A DNA stretch of 34,118 nt from an uncultured Flavobacterium sp. (lineage in GTDB: Bacteria; Bacteroidota; Bacteroidia; Flavobacteriales; Flavobacteriaceae): contig CAMPIZ010000001.1 in the NCBI GenBank assembly GCA_946886675.1, positions 1 to 34,118 on the forward strand, written 5' to 3'. Under the pieces are notes generated by a model, which was not told the origin of the DNA, made no database searches, and saw nothing but the letters and a program-made list of their open reading frames with translations. A program made the translations under genes and the position numbers. Shown in pieces: positions 12,301-16,974 of this stretch (position 1 is its first letter; every line of letters starts with the position of its first letter).

Positions 12301-15300
12301 TTCCAGGCCGACGGTACGTTTAACACTCTTGGCGCTGGATCGTATAATTTGATTGTTAAAGATGCTAACAACTGTACTGCTTCTATAAATTCAGTGATAG
12401 TTGAAGAACCTGCTGCTTTAACACTTGGTGCATCGTCCAAAATTGATGCTTTATGTAATGCTTCTTCAACCGGAAGTGTAACCGCAGGTACGGTAACAAA
12501 TGCCGTAGGTACTGTAATATACAGCTGGAAAAACGCTTCCGGAACCGTGGTAGGAACTACTGAAACTGTCAGTGACCTGCCTGCAGGTGTCTATACCTTA
12601 ACTGTGAACGACAACTGCTCGACTCTAAGCAATATTGTAACTATTGAAGAACCTGCTGCCCTTACTCTTGCGGCTTCTTCCAAAACAGACGCTTTGTGTA
12701 ATGCCGCTGCAACCGGCACTGTTACCGCTGGTGCCGTGGCAAACGCGGTTGGCATTATTAACTACAACTGGAAAAATGCTTCTGGCGCGATTGTCGGAAC
12801 TACGGCTACAGTTAGTAATCTGCCTGCCGGGACTTATACATTAACGGTTACAGACAACTGCTCCAGCTTAAGCAATACAGTTACCATTGATCAACCTGCT
12901 GCTTTAGCGATGGAGGCTCCTTCTAAAACTGACGCATTATGTAATGGTGCTTCAAGCGGTACGGTAACAGCAGGAACAGTAAGCAATGCTGTAGGTACTG
13001 TAAATTACAGCTGGACCAATGCTGCTGGTACGGTGGTTGGAACAACTGCTACAGTAAGCAACCTGCCTGCCGGAATCTACACTTTAACAGTGAACGACAA
13101 CTGTTCTGCCTTAATCAACACCGTTACCATCGCCCAACCTGCTGCGCTAGCACTTGCAGCTTCAAGCAAAACTGATGCAAGCTGTAATGCTGCTTCAACA
13201 GGAAGTGTGACTGCAGGGGCGGTAACAAACGCTGTGGGTACGATAAACTACAGCTGGAAAAACGCTGCTAATACTGAGGTTGGAACGACTGCCACAGTAA
13301 GCAACCTTCCTGCCGGAACTTATACCTTAACAGTAACAGACAACTGCTTCAGCAGAACTAATTCAGTTACCATTACTGAACCTGCAGCTTTAGCGCTGGC
13401 TGCTTCTTCTAAAACAGATGCAACCTGCAATGCCACTTCAACCGGGAGCGTAACTGCAGGAGTTGTAACAAACGCAGTGGGCGCAATCAGCTACAGCTGG
13501 AAAAATGCTGCTAATACAATTGTAGGAACTACTGCTACCGTAAATAATCTTCCTGCCGGCACGTACACTTTAACCGTAAGCGACAACTGCTCTACCCGAT
13601 CAAATTCAGTTACCGTTACTGAGCCTGCTGCTTTAGCGCTCGCGCCTTCTTCTAAAACAGATGCGACCTGCAACGCCACCTCAACAGGAAGCGTAACTGC
13701 TGGTGCCGTAACAAATGTATTAGGTACTATAAGCTACGGCTGGAAAAATGCTGCGGGTATCGTGGTGGGAACTACCGCTGCGGTAAACAACCTTCCCGCC
13801 GGCACTTATACCTTAACCGTAACAGACAACTGCTCCACTGTAAGCAATTCGGTTACTATCGAAGAACCTGCTGCTTTAGCGCTTGCGCCTTCTTCTAAAA
13901 CAGATGCTTTATGTAATGCTGCTTCAACAGGAAGTGTATCTGCCGGAGCTGTAATCAACGCTGTCGGTACAATCAACTACAGCTGGAAAAATGCTTCTGG
14001 TACTGTGGTAGGAACTTCCGCTACGGTGAATAATCTTCCTGCAGGAACGTATACTTTAACCATAAGCGATAACTGCTCTACTCTGACAAATACAGTTACT
14101 ATTGCCGAGCCAGCCGCTTTAACCCTCGCTGCGTCTTCCAAAACCGATGCTTTATGTAATGCTGCTTCAACAGGAAGTGTGACCGCAGGTGCGGTAACAA
14201 ACGCACTGGGCACTCTTAGTTACAGCTGGAAGAATGCTTCAGGTACTGTTGTAGGGACTACGCCTTCGATAAACAACCTTCCTGCCGGGACTTATACATT
14301 AACGGTAACAGACAACTGCTCCAGCTTAAGCAATTCAGTGACTATCGCAGAACCTGCTGCTTTAGCGCTTGCTCCTTCTTCTAAAACGGATGCCTTATGT
14401 TACGCTACTTCAACCGGAAGTGTAACTGCCGGAGCCGTAACCAACGCTATCGGGCCAATCAGTTATAGCTGGAAAAATTCTTCAGGTACCGTTGTAGGAA
14501 CTACTGCTACGGTAAGCAACTTGCCTGCAGGAAACTACATATTAACCGTAGCAGACAACTGCTCTACTCTTACAAATGCAGTTACTATCACAGCACCTGC
14601 TGCTTTAGCGCTTGCCGCCTCTTCTAAATCGGACGCTTTATGTAATGCTTCTTCAACAGGAAGTGTAACCGCAGGAACAGTGACTAACGCTGTTGGCGCG
14701 ATCAATTACAGCTGGAAAAATGCCTCAGGAATTGTTGTAGGAACTACTGCAACTGTAAATAACTTACCCGCAGGAAACTATACCTTAACGGTGACAGACA
14801 ATTGTTCTGCACAATCCAATGCAGTTACCATCGGAGAACCTACAGCTTTAGCGCTTGCTCCCTCTACTAAAACCGATGTTTCGTGTTATGGCTCTTCAAC
14901 AGGAAGTGTAACCGCAGGTACTGTGACTAATGCCTTGGGTGCAGTAAATTACAGTTGGAAAAATGCTTCTGGTACTGTTGTAGGAACTACAGCATCCCTT
15001 AACAATTTACCGGCCGGAATCTACACTTTAATTGTATCAGACAACTGCTCTACTTTAACGAATTCTGTTACCGTCGGCGAGCCTGCTGCTTTAACAGCCT
15101 CCATAGTTAGTCAAAGTCCTGTTCTTTGTTTTTCGGATGCTACCGGATCAGCCAGTATTGCAGCATCAAATGGAACTGCTCCGTACACTTATAGTATAGA
15201 TGGTAGTATCTTCCAGTCAAGCGGAACATTTTCCGGCTTAATAAAAGGAAGCTACACCATTACCGTTAAAGATGCGAAGGGTTGCACAACAATTCTGCCA

Positions 15301-16899
15301 CTAAATATCGCTGGACCGACAGCTGGTTTATCTGCCACCGTCGTTAAAACTGATGTTGAATGTTTTGGCTCTGCTACAGGCACTGCGTCGGTATCCGTTT
15401 CAGGAGGAACTGCTCCCTACTCTCACTCATGGAACACTTCTCCGGCTCAAACTGGATTTAACGTAACAAACTTATTGGCGGGTACGTACACAGTCACCAT
15501 TACGGATGCAAATGGCTGTAAAATGAATGAAACTATAACTATTCTTCAAAATAGTAAATTAGCAGGAGCTCTTCAGACAAGCAAAACTATTTGCAAAAAC
15601 ACTGCTGACGGCTCTATTACTGCTTCGATTACCGGAGGAGTAGCACCCTACACCTATAAGTGGAATAACAATACCTTATTAAATCAAGCGGCTCTAATGA
15701 ATGTCGTAGCCGGAAATTACCAGGTTTTGGTGACTGATTCAAAAGGTTGTACTTTATCTTTATCAGGTACAATCCTTCCGGGTAACTGTACCCCGGTTGC
15801 ACTTGACGATACATTTAACGGCAATAGAGACATCTCGTTAACCGGCACGGTAGCTACAAATGACACAGACCCTGATGGCGATGCATTAACGTTTACCCTG
15901 GCAACCCAACCTCTAAACGGACAGATAAATTTTAACTCAAATGGTAGCTTTACCTTCACTCCAAATGCAGGTTGGGTTGGTACCACCACATTTAATTACC
16001 GAGCTTGTGATTCTCAAAGCTTATGTGCAACAGCGACAGCAAGTATTACAATTAACGCAGTAAATTATCCGCCGGCTCTGGTTGACGACATCTATACTAC
16101 TCTTAAGAACAACCCGGTTGATGGCAATATTTCGCAAAATGACAGTGATCCGAATGGCGATGTTCTTAGCTTCTCGATAGTTTCATTGCCTACCAGAGGT
16201 AACCTAACCCTCCAGGCGAACGGAACATTCAATTATATCCCTGCACAAGGATTTATTGGCCAGGTAAAGTTTGTTTATAAAGCTTGTGATCCTATGGGAT
16301 TGTGTGCGAATGCCACTGCAACTATAAATGTATTGCCCGTAAATGAATCTCCGGTAGCTAATGATGATAACTTCACGTTGAAGGAGAATCAAATCTTAAC
16401 TGATGCTGTTAACAAAAACGATACTGATCCTAATTCCGATCCGCTAACTTATACAATTATAGCGCAACCTATTCATGGTCAGATCCGTATAAACTCAGAC
16501 GGAAGCTTTACTTACACTCCCGACAAAGACTACACGGGCAATGATGAATTTACATACAAAGCGTGTGATCCAGCCGGGGCTTGTGATGAAGCTACAGTAA
16601 GCTTAGTGATACAGGCAGTTGAGAAAGATTTAGTGATTCCAAATGTATTCACTCCAAACGGCGACGGTGTCAACGAAACATTCGAAATCCGCGGACTTAA
16701 TATATATCCGGAAAATGAAATTTCTATAATCAACCGTTGGGGAAATACCGTTTACGAAAAGAAAAATTACGAGAATACCTGGGAAGGAAATGGATTGGAC
16801 GAAGGCACTTACTTCTATGTATTAAAGGTAAAAAACGTAAGCGGAACCTGGAAAGTCTATAAAGGTTACATTACCCTGTTAAGATCAAAAGCTCAATAA
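343..16899 (+). CDS. Giant SprB-repeat surface adhesin with T9SS type B sorting domain
   Basis: A single uninterrupted frame of about 5,500 residues. I chose ATG 343 because AAGG lies five bases before it; a TTG at 304 in the same frame would add 13 residues. The N-terminus has two hydrophobic stretches; the second (IIIVLFVLLTSFQL) ends in KGKA-Q, a plausible signal cleavage site near base 490. Then come a beta-sandwich-like domain (about 490-957), 63 SprB-type repeats (961-15,789), three cadherin/Ig-like domains (15,790-16,623) and a CHU_C-type C-terminal domain starting VIPNVFTPNGDGVNE (about 16,630-16,896). SprB in Flavobacterium johnsoniae is a motile cell-surface adhesin used in gliding and exported by the type IX system. 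By analogy this protein should be secreted and held at the cell surface by its C-terminus. Whether it serves gliding, attachment to plant material or cell-cell contact cannot be read from the sequence. The next gene, 75 bp away on the same strand, is its likely SprF-type partner. Confidence 0.93.
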   Translation: MGIFYFTLLSFLSTIKSPFNGSKNAFSFAGKIIIVLFVLLTSFQLKGKAQCNNAVTSGDFSNIAEGEYSSIGTLTPATPGDVIKIVSNDGNKGARIKDFYNYSLKQTLENLTPDSTYLFSFNYKLFVDCNNSSNNEFKVEIYSGANLLSAKTIPVTNNTGSTVTESLSFTTPVGVKSVTVVFNDVDTKKPPCGVVIDDLFVLSPLVTQTSQTNITCFNLSNGSFTVSGTGGAGAYTGKYSFNGGPSVPFTVTNGSGTVNNLPAGSYAVTLTDANGCSLTKTITITQPAVLTLSAVKTDISCFGLTNGSVALGVSGGTAPYTYAWSNGATTQNISNLATGSYSVVVTDANGCSSNASVNIAQPTAISLSEITTNPTCFDSNDGTINLTVSGGTSPYTYSWSNGAVSKNQTGLVAGTYTVVVTDSRGCTSTKTITLTPPPAIVLSNTITSVSCFGGNTGAIDLSVSGGTAPYSYTWSNGATVQDLSNLTAGTYTVTVTDNKNCSSTSSIVVDEPLAITSNPTPVNVSCAGNNDGSVSLSTSGGTAPYTYLWNTGATTSSISGLSAGTYNVTITDSKGCTAVKIISITQPTAISLSTTQTNVNCFGSSTGAINLTVSGGSAPFTYAWSNISSGYTSTNEDLSALPAGTYSVTVTDSKGCTSSTSVTLAQTPEIILTSVTTDVTCFGSNTGAINLSVSGGAAPYTYSWTNASTSQDLTNLLAGDYTVTVTDSKGCSKNLTVTVAQPASAISVTGTVVNVSCYGGNTGSIDISVTGGTSPYTYNWSNGNFAQDINNLTAGNYTVTVTDAKGCIETLTLNVSQPTQIQSNFTSVNPTCVGGTNGSITLSSTTGGVGPYAYSWTKDGAAISSSDLNTLTEGTYQVTVTDQSGCSIVKNIVLNDPLPIVIDVRQIDIICAGSDPTTSISIDISGGTQPYTKSYSTIDATSSLLTVQDFYGCIQTKVVPYSVEPPIIIESSHANVKCYGDNTGSINISVSGGNGPYQYIWSDNASLNTATRNNLIAGTYTIKILDNTGCELNSLVVDITQPAAPLSITQSALQNVTCNQGSDGSISVNVSGGTANYSYSWSNGASTKDISNLSEGSYTLTVTDAQLCQKTLEFEITAPAPIVITPTAVNITCNNANDGQISLATTGGTGTYTYAWADLPSGSNNVSNRTGLAAGTYNVTVTDAAGCTTFKSITLTQPSVLTLTSTQVDVNCFGAQTGSVSIEISGGTAPYTYMGNTISGNLEISSLPAGPFTATITDSKGCQATLNITINQPVAAMNFTAATTNVSCSGETDGSITLSDNGGTAPYTYLWSNGSTTANLNTLPAATYSVTITDANGCTFPITGIIISEPAQPVTITATLTPVNCFGGNTGAVNVSVSGGTAPYRYIWSNGQTTEDITTLTAGNYEVTVIDSKDCQSTQSFTINQPASPISASIVTEDVKCFGAQTGKITVTPSGGTGPYTVKWSTGEETNTRTSLGAAIYSGQIIDSKGCTYDFNSRIYEPANLVLSISQTDNLCPGQNLGSADVMVTGGTAPYTYLWSNGQTSSEITSLLAGTYTVVVTDANNCVSSQGSVTITDPTPISVTLTQKTDVNCFGDNSGAINISATGGSGSYFYEWSNGATSQNLSGLSAGTYSVKVIDMNGCSTVSSDITITQPTAPLLATATQQDVTCYNGTNGSINLAVTGGTSTYSYLWNDGATSANRTSLASGLYSVTITDSKGCTYALSLQINQPTPINVAYNKSDASCFGSNTGIIQLIVTGGTPGYSYSWKKNGLSISAPDLNALSAGTYEVTVTDANACTPVTQTITITEPSAALTISAVKTKDVSCNGGNDGSVTVTANGGTPAYTYSWTKDGNAIAAPDLNALSAGVYLVTVTDNNGCTDVSNSFTISEPAILIASASAADIACAGGTTTVTASATGGTAAYTYSIDGGPSQASANFSGITAGEHTINVTDLNGCTASYRLVIQEPEALQFTITTNPILCSGSSSSNSIVVNVNGGTAPYTVTTTLLSGTTYRVTVTDQSGCTSSQDIVITEPNPMLVEVSKENISCFGLTDGKINLEVTGGTGPYTYSLDAVDFSNTSGVFGNLAVGNYTITVKDANGCTVEIPVTLSSPASTLSAVIAQGTAISCEGGTSTATVTASGGTIGSGYSYLWNTVPAQTAATATGLEAGTYSVTVTDANGCAQTESITITQPDPISLTSAAVTTPIKCFGEKASVTFAATGGVAPFSYTFNGETNTSGIFNNVAAGTALPYSITDANGCTPVTGTIDVTEPALLLALVTDVTDATCFGTQTGSITIEGRNGTAPYTFSADGVNFQTSGTFANLAAGTYTVLVKDANNCTADQEITIVQPAALSLAASSKTDALCNAASTGSVTAGTVTNAVGTIIYSWKNASGTVVGTTATVNNLPAGTYTLSVNDDCSTLSNSVTIDEPAALALAASSKTDALCNATSTGSVTAGTVTNALGTVNYSWKNAANTIVGTTASVNNLPAGTYTLTVTDNCSALSNSVTIAEPAALTLAASSKTDAVCHAASTGSVTAGTVTNAIGTTIYSWKNAANTVVGTTASVSNLPAGTYTLTVTDDCSTLTNSVTIGEPAALALATSSKTDASCNGSSTGNVTAGTVTNAVGTINYSWKNAANTIVGTTATVSNLPAGTYTLTVTDDCSTLSNSVTIEEPAALALATSSKTDASCNATSTGSVTAGAVTNAVGAISYSWKNAANTIVGTTASVNNLPAGTYTLTVTDDCTSLSNTVTISEPEALALASSSKTDALCNAASTGSVTAGAVTNAVGTIQYSWTNASGTVVGSTASVSNLPAGTYTVTINDNCSTRSNSVIVGEPAALALSPSSKTDALCNGTSTGTVTAGTVNNAVGTVNYSWTNASGIVVGSTATVSNLPAGTYTLTVSDNCNTLINTVSISEPPALALGVSSKTDALCNAASTGSVTAGAVSNAVGTVTYNWKNASGSVVGTTPTVNNLPAGAYTLTVTDNCSSLSNTVTIAEPPALVLGSSYKTDAFCHGASDGTITAGTVTNPVGAVNYSWKNAANTIVGTTATVSNLPAGTYTLTVTDDCSNLTNTVTIAEPAALALAVSSKTDVTCRGGNDGSVTAGTVTNAVGTVIYSWKNASGTVVGTTETVSDLPAGVYTLTVNDNCSTLSNIVTIEEPAALTLAASSKTDALCNAAATGTVTAGAVANAVGIINYNWKNASGAIVGTTATVSNLPAGTYTLTVTDNCSSLSNTVTIDQPAALAMEAPSKTDALCNGASSGTVTAGTVSNAVGTVNYSWTNAAGTVVGTTATVSNLPAGIYTLTVNDNCSALINTVTIAQPAALALAASSKTDASCNAASTGSVTAGAVTNAVGTINYSWKNAANTEVGTTATVSNLPAGTYTLTVTDNCFSRTNSVTITEPAALALAASSKTDATCNATSTGSVTAGVVTNAVGAISYSWKNAANTIVGTTATVNNLPAGTYTLTVSDNCSTLTNSVTITEPTLLAVTLTKTKDVTCNGGTDGAVSMTTSGGTPNYSYTWTKDGNPISAPQQNALSAGIYIVTVTDANGCSQISSSVTISEPAALVLSASASDILCNAGTTTINASATGGTPGYTYSLNGVTHPTPGASTFTAVAAGEHLLTVTDQNGCSATYRLVLQNPEALQLTITTATILCSGSATSSSIILDITGGKAPYTVDRALISGTDYRVTVTDQNGCSLSQDVVITEPNPIVSTVSKKDISCAEITDGEIDVTVTGGTPPYTFSKDGTTFQSGGTFSALAADNYTITVKDNNGCTVTIPVTITSPASPLSAVISQGAVISCYGGTTTATITASGGTLGSGYSYLWNSVPAQTTATATGLKAGTYSVTVTDANSCSTLQSITITEPDQIILSSATATSPIKCYGETATITFVATGGIAPISYTFNGETNTSGVFNNVSAGTALPYSITDANGCIPLTGTINVNQPTLLLATVTNKTDVNCFGTQTGSITIQGTAGTAPYSYSINNGPFQADGTFNTLGAGSYNLIVKDANNCTASINSVIVEEPAALTLGASSKIDALCNASSTGSVTAGTVTNAVGTVIYSWKNASGTVVGTTETVSDLPAGVYTLTVNDNCSTLSNIVTIEEPAALTLAASSKTDALCNAAATGTVTAGAVANAVGIINYNWKNASGAIVGTTATVSNLPAGTYTLTVTDNCSSLSNTVTIDQPAALAMEAPSKTDALCNGASSGTVTAGTVSNAVGTVNYSWTNAAGTVVGTTATVSNLPAGIYTLTVNDNCSALINTVTIAQPAALALAASSKTDASCNAASTGSVTAGAVTNAVGTINYSWKNAANTEVGTTATVSNLPAGTYTLTVTDNCFSRTNSVTITEPAALALAASSKTDATCNATSTGSVTAGVVTNAVGAISYSWKNAANTIVGTTATVNNLPAGTYTLTVSDNCSTRSNSVTVTEPAALALAPSSKTDATCNATSTGSVTAGAVTNVLGTISYGWKNAAGIVVGTTAAVNNLPAGTYTLTVTDNCSTVSNSVTIEEPAALALAPSSKTDALCNAASTGSVSAGAVINAVGTINYSWKNASGTVVGTSATVNNLPAGTYTLTISDNCSTLTNTVTIAEPAALTLAASSKTDALCNAASTGSVTAGAVTNALGTLSYSWKNASGTVVGTTPSINNLPAGTYTLTVTDNCSSLSNSVTIAEPAALALAPSSKTDALCYATSTGSVTAGAVTNAIGPISYSWKNSSGTVVGTTATVSNLPAGNYILTVADNCSTLTNAVTITAPAALALAASSKSDALCNASSTGSVTAGTVTNAVGAINYSWKNASGIVVGTTATVNNLPAGNYTLTVTDNCSAQSNAVTIGEPTALALAPSTKTDVSCYGSSTGSVTAGTVTNALGAVNYSWKNASGTVVGTTASLNNLPAGIYTLIVSDNCSTLTNSVTVGEPAALTASIVSQSPVLCFSDATGSASIAASNGTAPYTYSIDGSIFQSSGTFSGLIKGSYTITVKDAKGCTTILPLNIAGPTAGLSATVVKTDVECFGSATGTASVSVSGGTAPYSHSWNTSPAQTGFNVTNLLAGTYTVTITDANGCKMNETITILQNSKLAGALQTSKTICKNTADGSITASITGGVAPYTYKWNNNTLLNQAALMNVVAGNYQVLVTDSKGCTLSLSGTILPGNCTPVALDDTFNGNRDISLTGTVATNDTDPDGDALTFTLATQPLNGQINFNSNGSFTFTPNAGWVGTTTFNYRACDSQSLCATATASITINAVNYPPALVDDIYTTLKNNPVDGNISQNDSDPNGDVLSFSIVSLPTRGNLTLQANGTFNYIPAQGFIGQVKFVYKACDPMGLCANATATINVLPVNESPVANDDNFTLKENQILTDAVNKNDTDPNSDPLTYTIIAQPIHGQIRINSDGSFTYTPDKDYTGNDEFTYKACDPAGACDEATVSLVIQAVEKDLVIPNVFTPNGDGVNETFEIRGLNIYPENEISIINRWGNTVYEKKNYENTWEGNGLDEGTYFYVLKVKNVSGTWKVYKGYITLLRSKAQ
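490..957 (+). other. N-terminal beta-sandwich-like domain of the adhesin (possible ligand-binding tip)
   Basis: This non-repetitive part (about 155 residues) lies between the signal peptide and the first SprB repeat. It has alternating hydrophobic strands and the sequence features NLTPDSTYLFSFNY and CGVVIDDLFVLSP. Both resemble the strand patterns of jelly-roll carbohydrate-binding modules, where a conserved Asp-Asp pair near the C-terminal end often sits by a metal site. It carries three cysteines (CNN at the start, DCNN, PPCG). Because the C-terminus is the anchored end, this would be the most distal domain. Ligand binding is inferred, not shown. Confidence 0.4.
961..5778 (+). repeat. 21 canonical SprB repeats (protein repeat block)
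   Basis: Each unit is about 73-80 residues and follows the pattern (T/V)-D/N-V-x-C-F-G … TG-(A/S)-I … V-S-GGT-x-PY-x-Y-x-WSNG … L-x-AGTYTV-x-VTD-x-x-GC … I-x-QP. This matches the SprB repeat of Bacteroidota surface proteins. Units differ in sequence and by small insertions; the tenth (starting IDIICAG) is shortened and lacks the Trp. Nearly every unit has two cysteines, one in the CFG motif and one in the DxxGC motif. Confidence 0.85.
5779..7392 (+). repeat. Seven-unit SprB module A (538 residues)
   Basis: Seven diverged SprB units occur in a fixed order recognisable by their cysteine motifs: KDVSC, ADIAC, NPILC, ENISC, TAISC, TPIKC and TDATC. The same order, with matching atypical features, recurs in module B at 10,795-12,414. 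Examples are an AYTYSIDGG-type second unit, a SGYSYLWN unit, and an ALPYSITDANGC unit lacking the usual AGTY. The two modules therefore descend from one duplicated block. Many residues differ, so the duplication is old compared with the perfect repeat downstream. Confidence 0.75.
7393..10794 (+). repeat. Array 1: 14 units of exactly 81 residues (243 bp), 'SSKTD' subtype
   Basis: Fourteen consecutive units fill the interval exactly (14 x 243 = 3,402 bp), with no insertions or deletions between units. The pattern is ALALAASSKTDALCNAxSTG, then SVTAGTVTNAVGT, YSWKNA, GTTATVxNLPAGTYTLTV and a closing DNCSTLSNSVTI-xEPA. This is an SprB variant in which the usual DANGC is replaced by D-N/D-C-S and the GGTAPY segment is replaced by a VTNAVG segment. 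Units resemble each other far more than they resemble the canonical SprB units, which indicates local amplification and homogenisation. Confidence 0.85.
9637..10762 (+). repeat. Perfect 1,126-bp direct repeat, copy 1
   Basis: Compared with the sequence 2,835 bp downstream, the predicted proteins are identical over the whole segment, and the DNA stretches I compared at several points matched at every base. The first mismatches on each side are at 9,636 (T versus C) and 10,763 (T versus G). It covers most of array-1 units 10 to 14 in the same phase as in array 2. The 2,835-bp offset is a multiple of three. Confidence 0.85.
10795..12414 (+). repeat. Seven-unit SprB module B (540 residues), related to module A
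   Basis: This is the second copy of the seven-unit module. Cysteine motifs in order are KDVTC, SDILC, ATILC, KDISC, AVISC, SPIKC and TDVNC. Unit for unit it matches module A in length and idiosyncrasies. It differs by two residues in total length and by many substitutions. It separates the two 81-residue arrays and is nearly all of the DNA lying between the two perfect direct repeats. Confidence 0.75.
12415..15087 (+). repeat. Array 2: 11 units of exactly 81 residues, 'SSKTD' subtype
   Basis: Eleven units again fill the interval exactly (11 x 243 = 2,673 bp). Units 1-5 are, over most of their length, the same sequence as units 10-14 of array 1. Units 6-11 are distinct and carry variants such as VLGTISYGW, SKSDALC and STKTDVSCYG. 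The unit pattern and cysteine pair are as in array 1. Confidence 0.85.
12472..13597 (+). repeat. Perfect 1,126-bp direct repeat, copy 2
   Basis: Second copy of the segment at 9,637-10,762, in the same orientation, reading frame and repeat phase. Identity ends abruptly on both sides, inside the first and fifth units of array 2, rather than fading. That pattern suggests recent gene conversion or duplication, or an assembly artefact. Confidence 0.85.
15088..15789 (+). repeat. Three terminal SprB repeats
   Basis: Three canonical-type units start around the motifs SPVLCFSDATG, TDVECFGSATG and SKTICKNTADG. They return to the GGTAPY and DANGC pattern after the 81-residue arrays. The last ends in ILPGNCTP, leading directly into the first cadherin/Ig-like domain. 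Confidence 0.75.
15790..16623 (+). other. Three cadherin/Ig-like (Big_9-type) stalk domains of the adhesin
   Basis: Three domains of about 91 residues begin PVALDD, PPALVDD and SPVANDD. Each has a (N/Q)ND(T/S)DP-(D/N) motif, a G-x-(I/L)-x-(I/L/F)-x-x-(N/D)G(S/T)F-x-(F/Y) strand pair and a (F/Y)-x-Y-(R/K)ACD motif. Such tandem domains are common next to the membrane-proximal end of large adhesins, where acidic loops often bind calcium. Calcium binding here is inferred from the Asp-rich loops. Confidence 0.75.
16624..16896 (+). other. CHU_C / T9SS type B C-terminal sorting domain
   Basis: This is the last ~90 residues of the adhesin. It contains VIPNVFTPNGDGVNE, IINRWGNTVYE, an N-x-W-x-G motif (ENTWEGNG), GTYFYVLKV and a C-terminal VYKGYITLLR. 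These are the hallmark motifs of the gliding-motility-associated C-terminal domain family recognised by type IX secretion. In Flavobacterium johnsoniae, SprB uses this domain class and needs an SprF-type protein for export. Confidence 0.9.
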
Positions 16900-16974
16900 T
16901 TTAAAAAAATGAAATAAATCATGGCGTAAAAACGCATCATAGTCATTTCTTCTAAATTAATAAAATATTCTCTC

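Noticed and set aside
9637..13597. Diversity-generating retroelement or invertible switch acting on the repeats
   Set aside because: No reverse transcriptase, template repeat or site-specific recombinase gene is present, and the two copies are in direct, not inverted, orientation.
961..15789. Highly repetitive DNA that could suggest CRISPR or satellite DNA
   Set aside because: The repeats are long, in frame and protein-coding throughout, with no short palindromic repeats alternating with unique spacers and no cas genes.
15717..15989. Minus-strand open frame of 90 codons inside the adhesin gene, and similar ones near 5,637-6,068, 8,226-8,450, 13,491-13,679 and 13,977-14,213
   Set aside because: They are mirror frames of the repeat code; they recur wherever the repeat recurs and have no independent protein family features.
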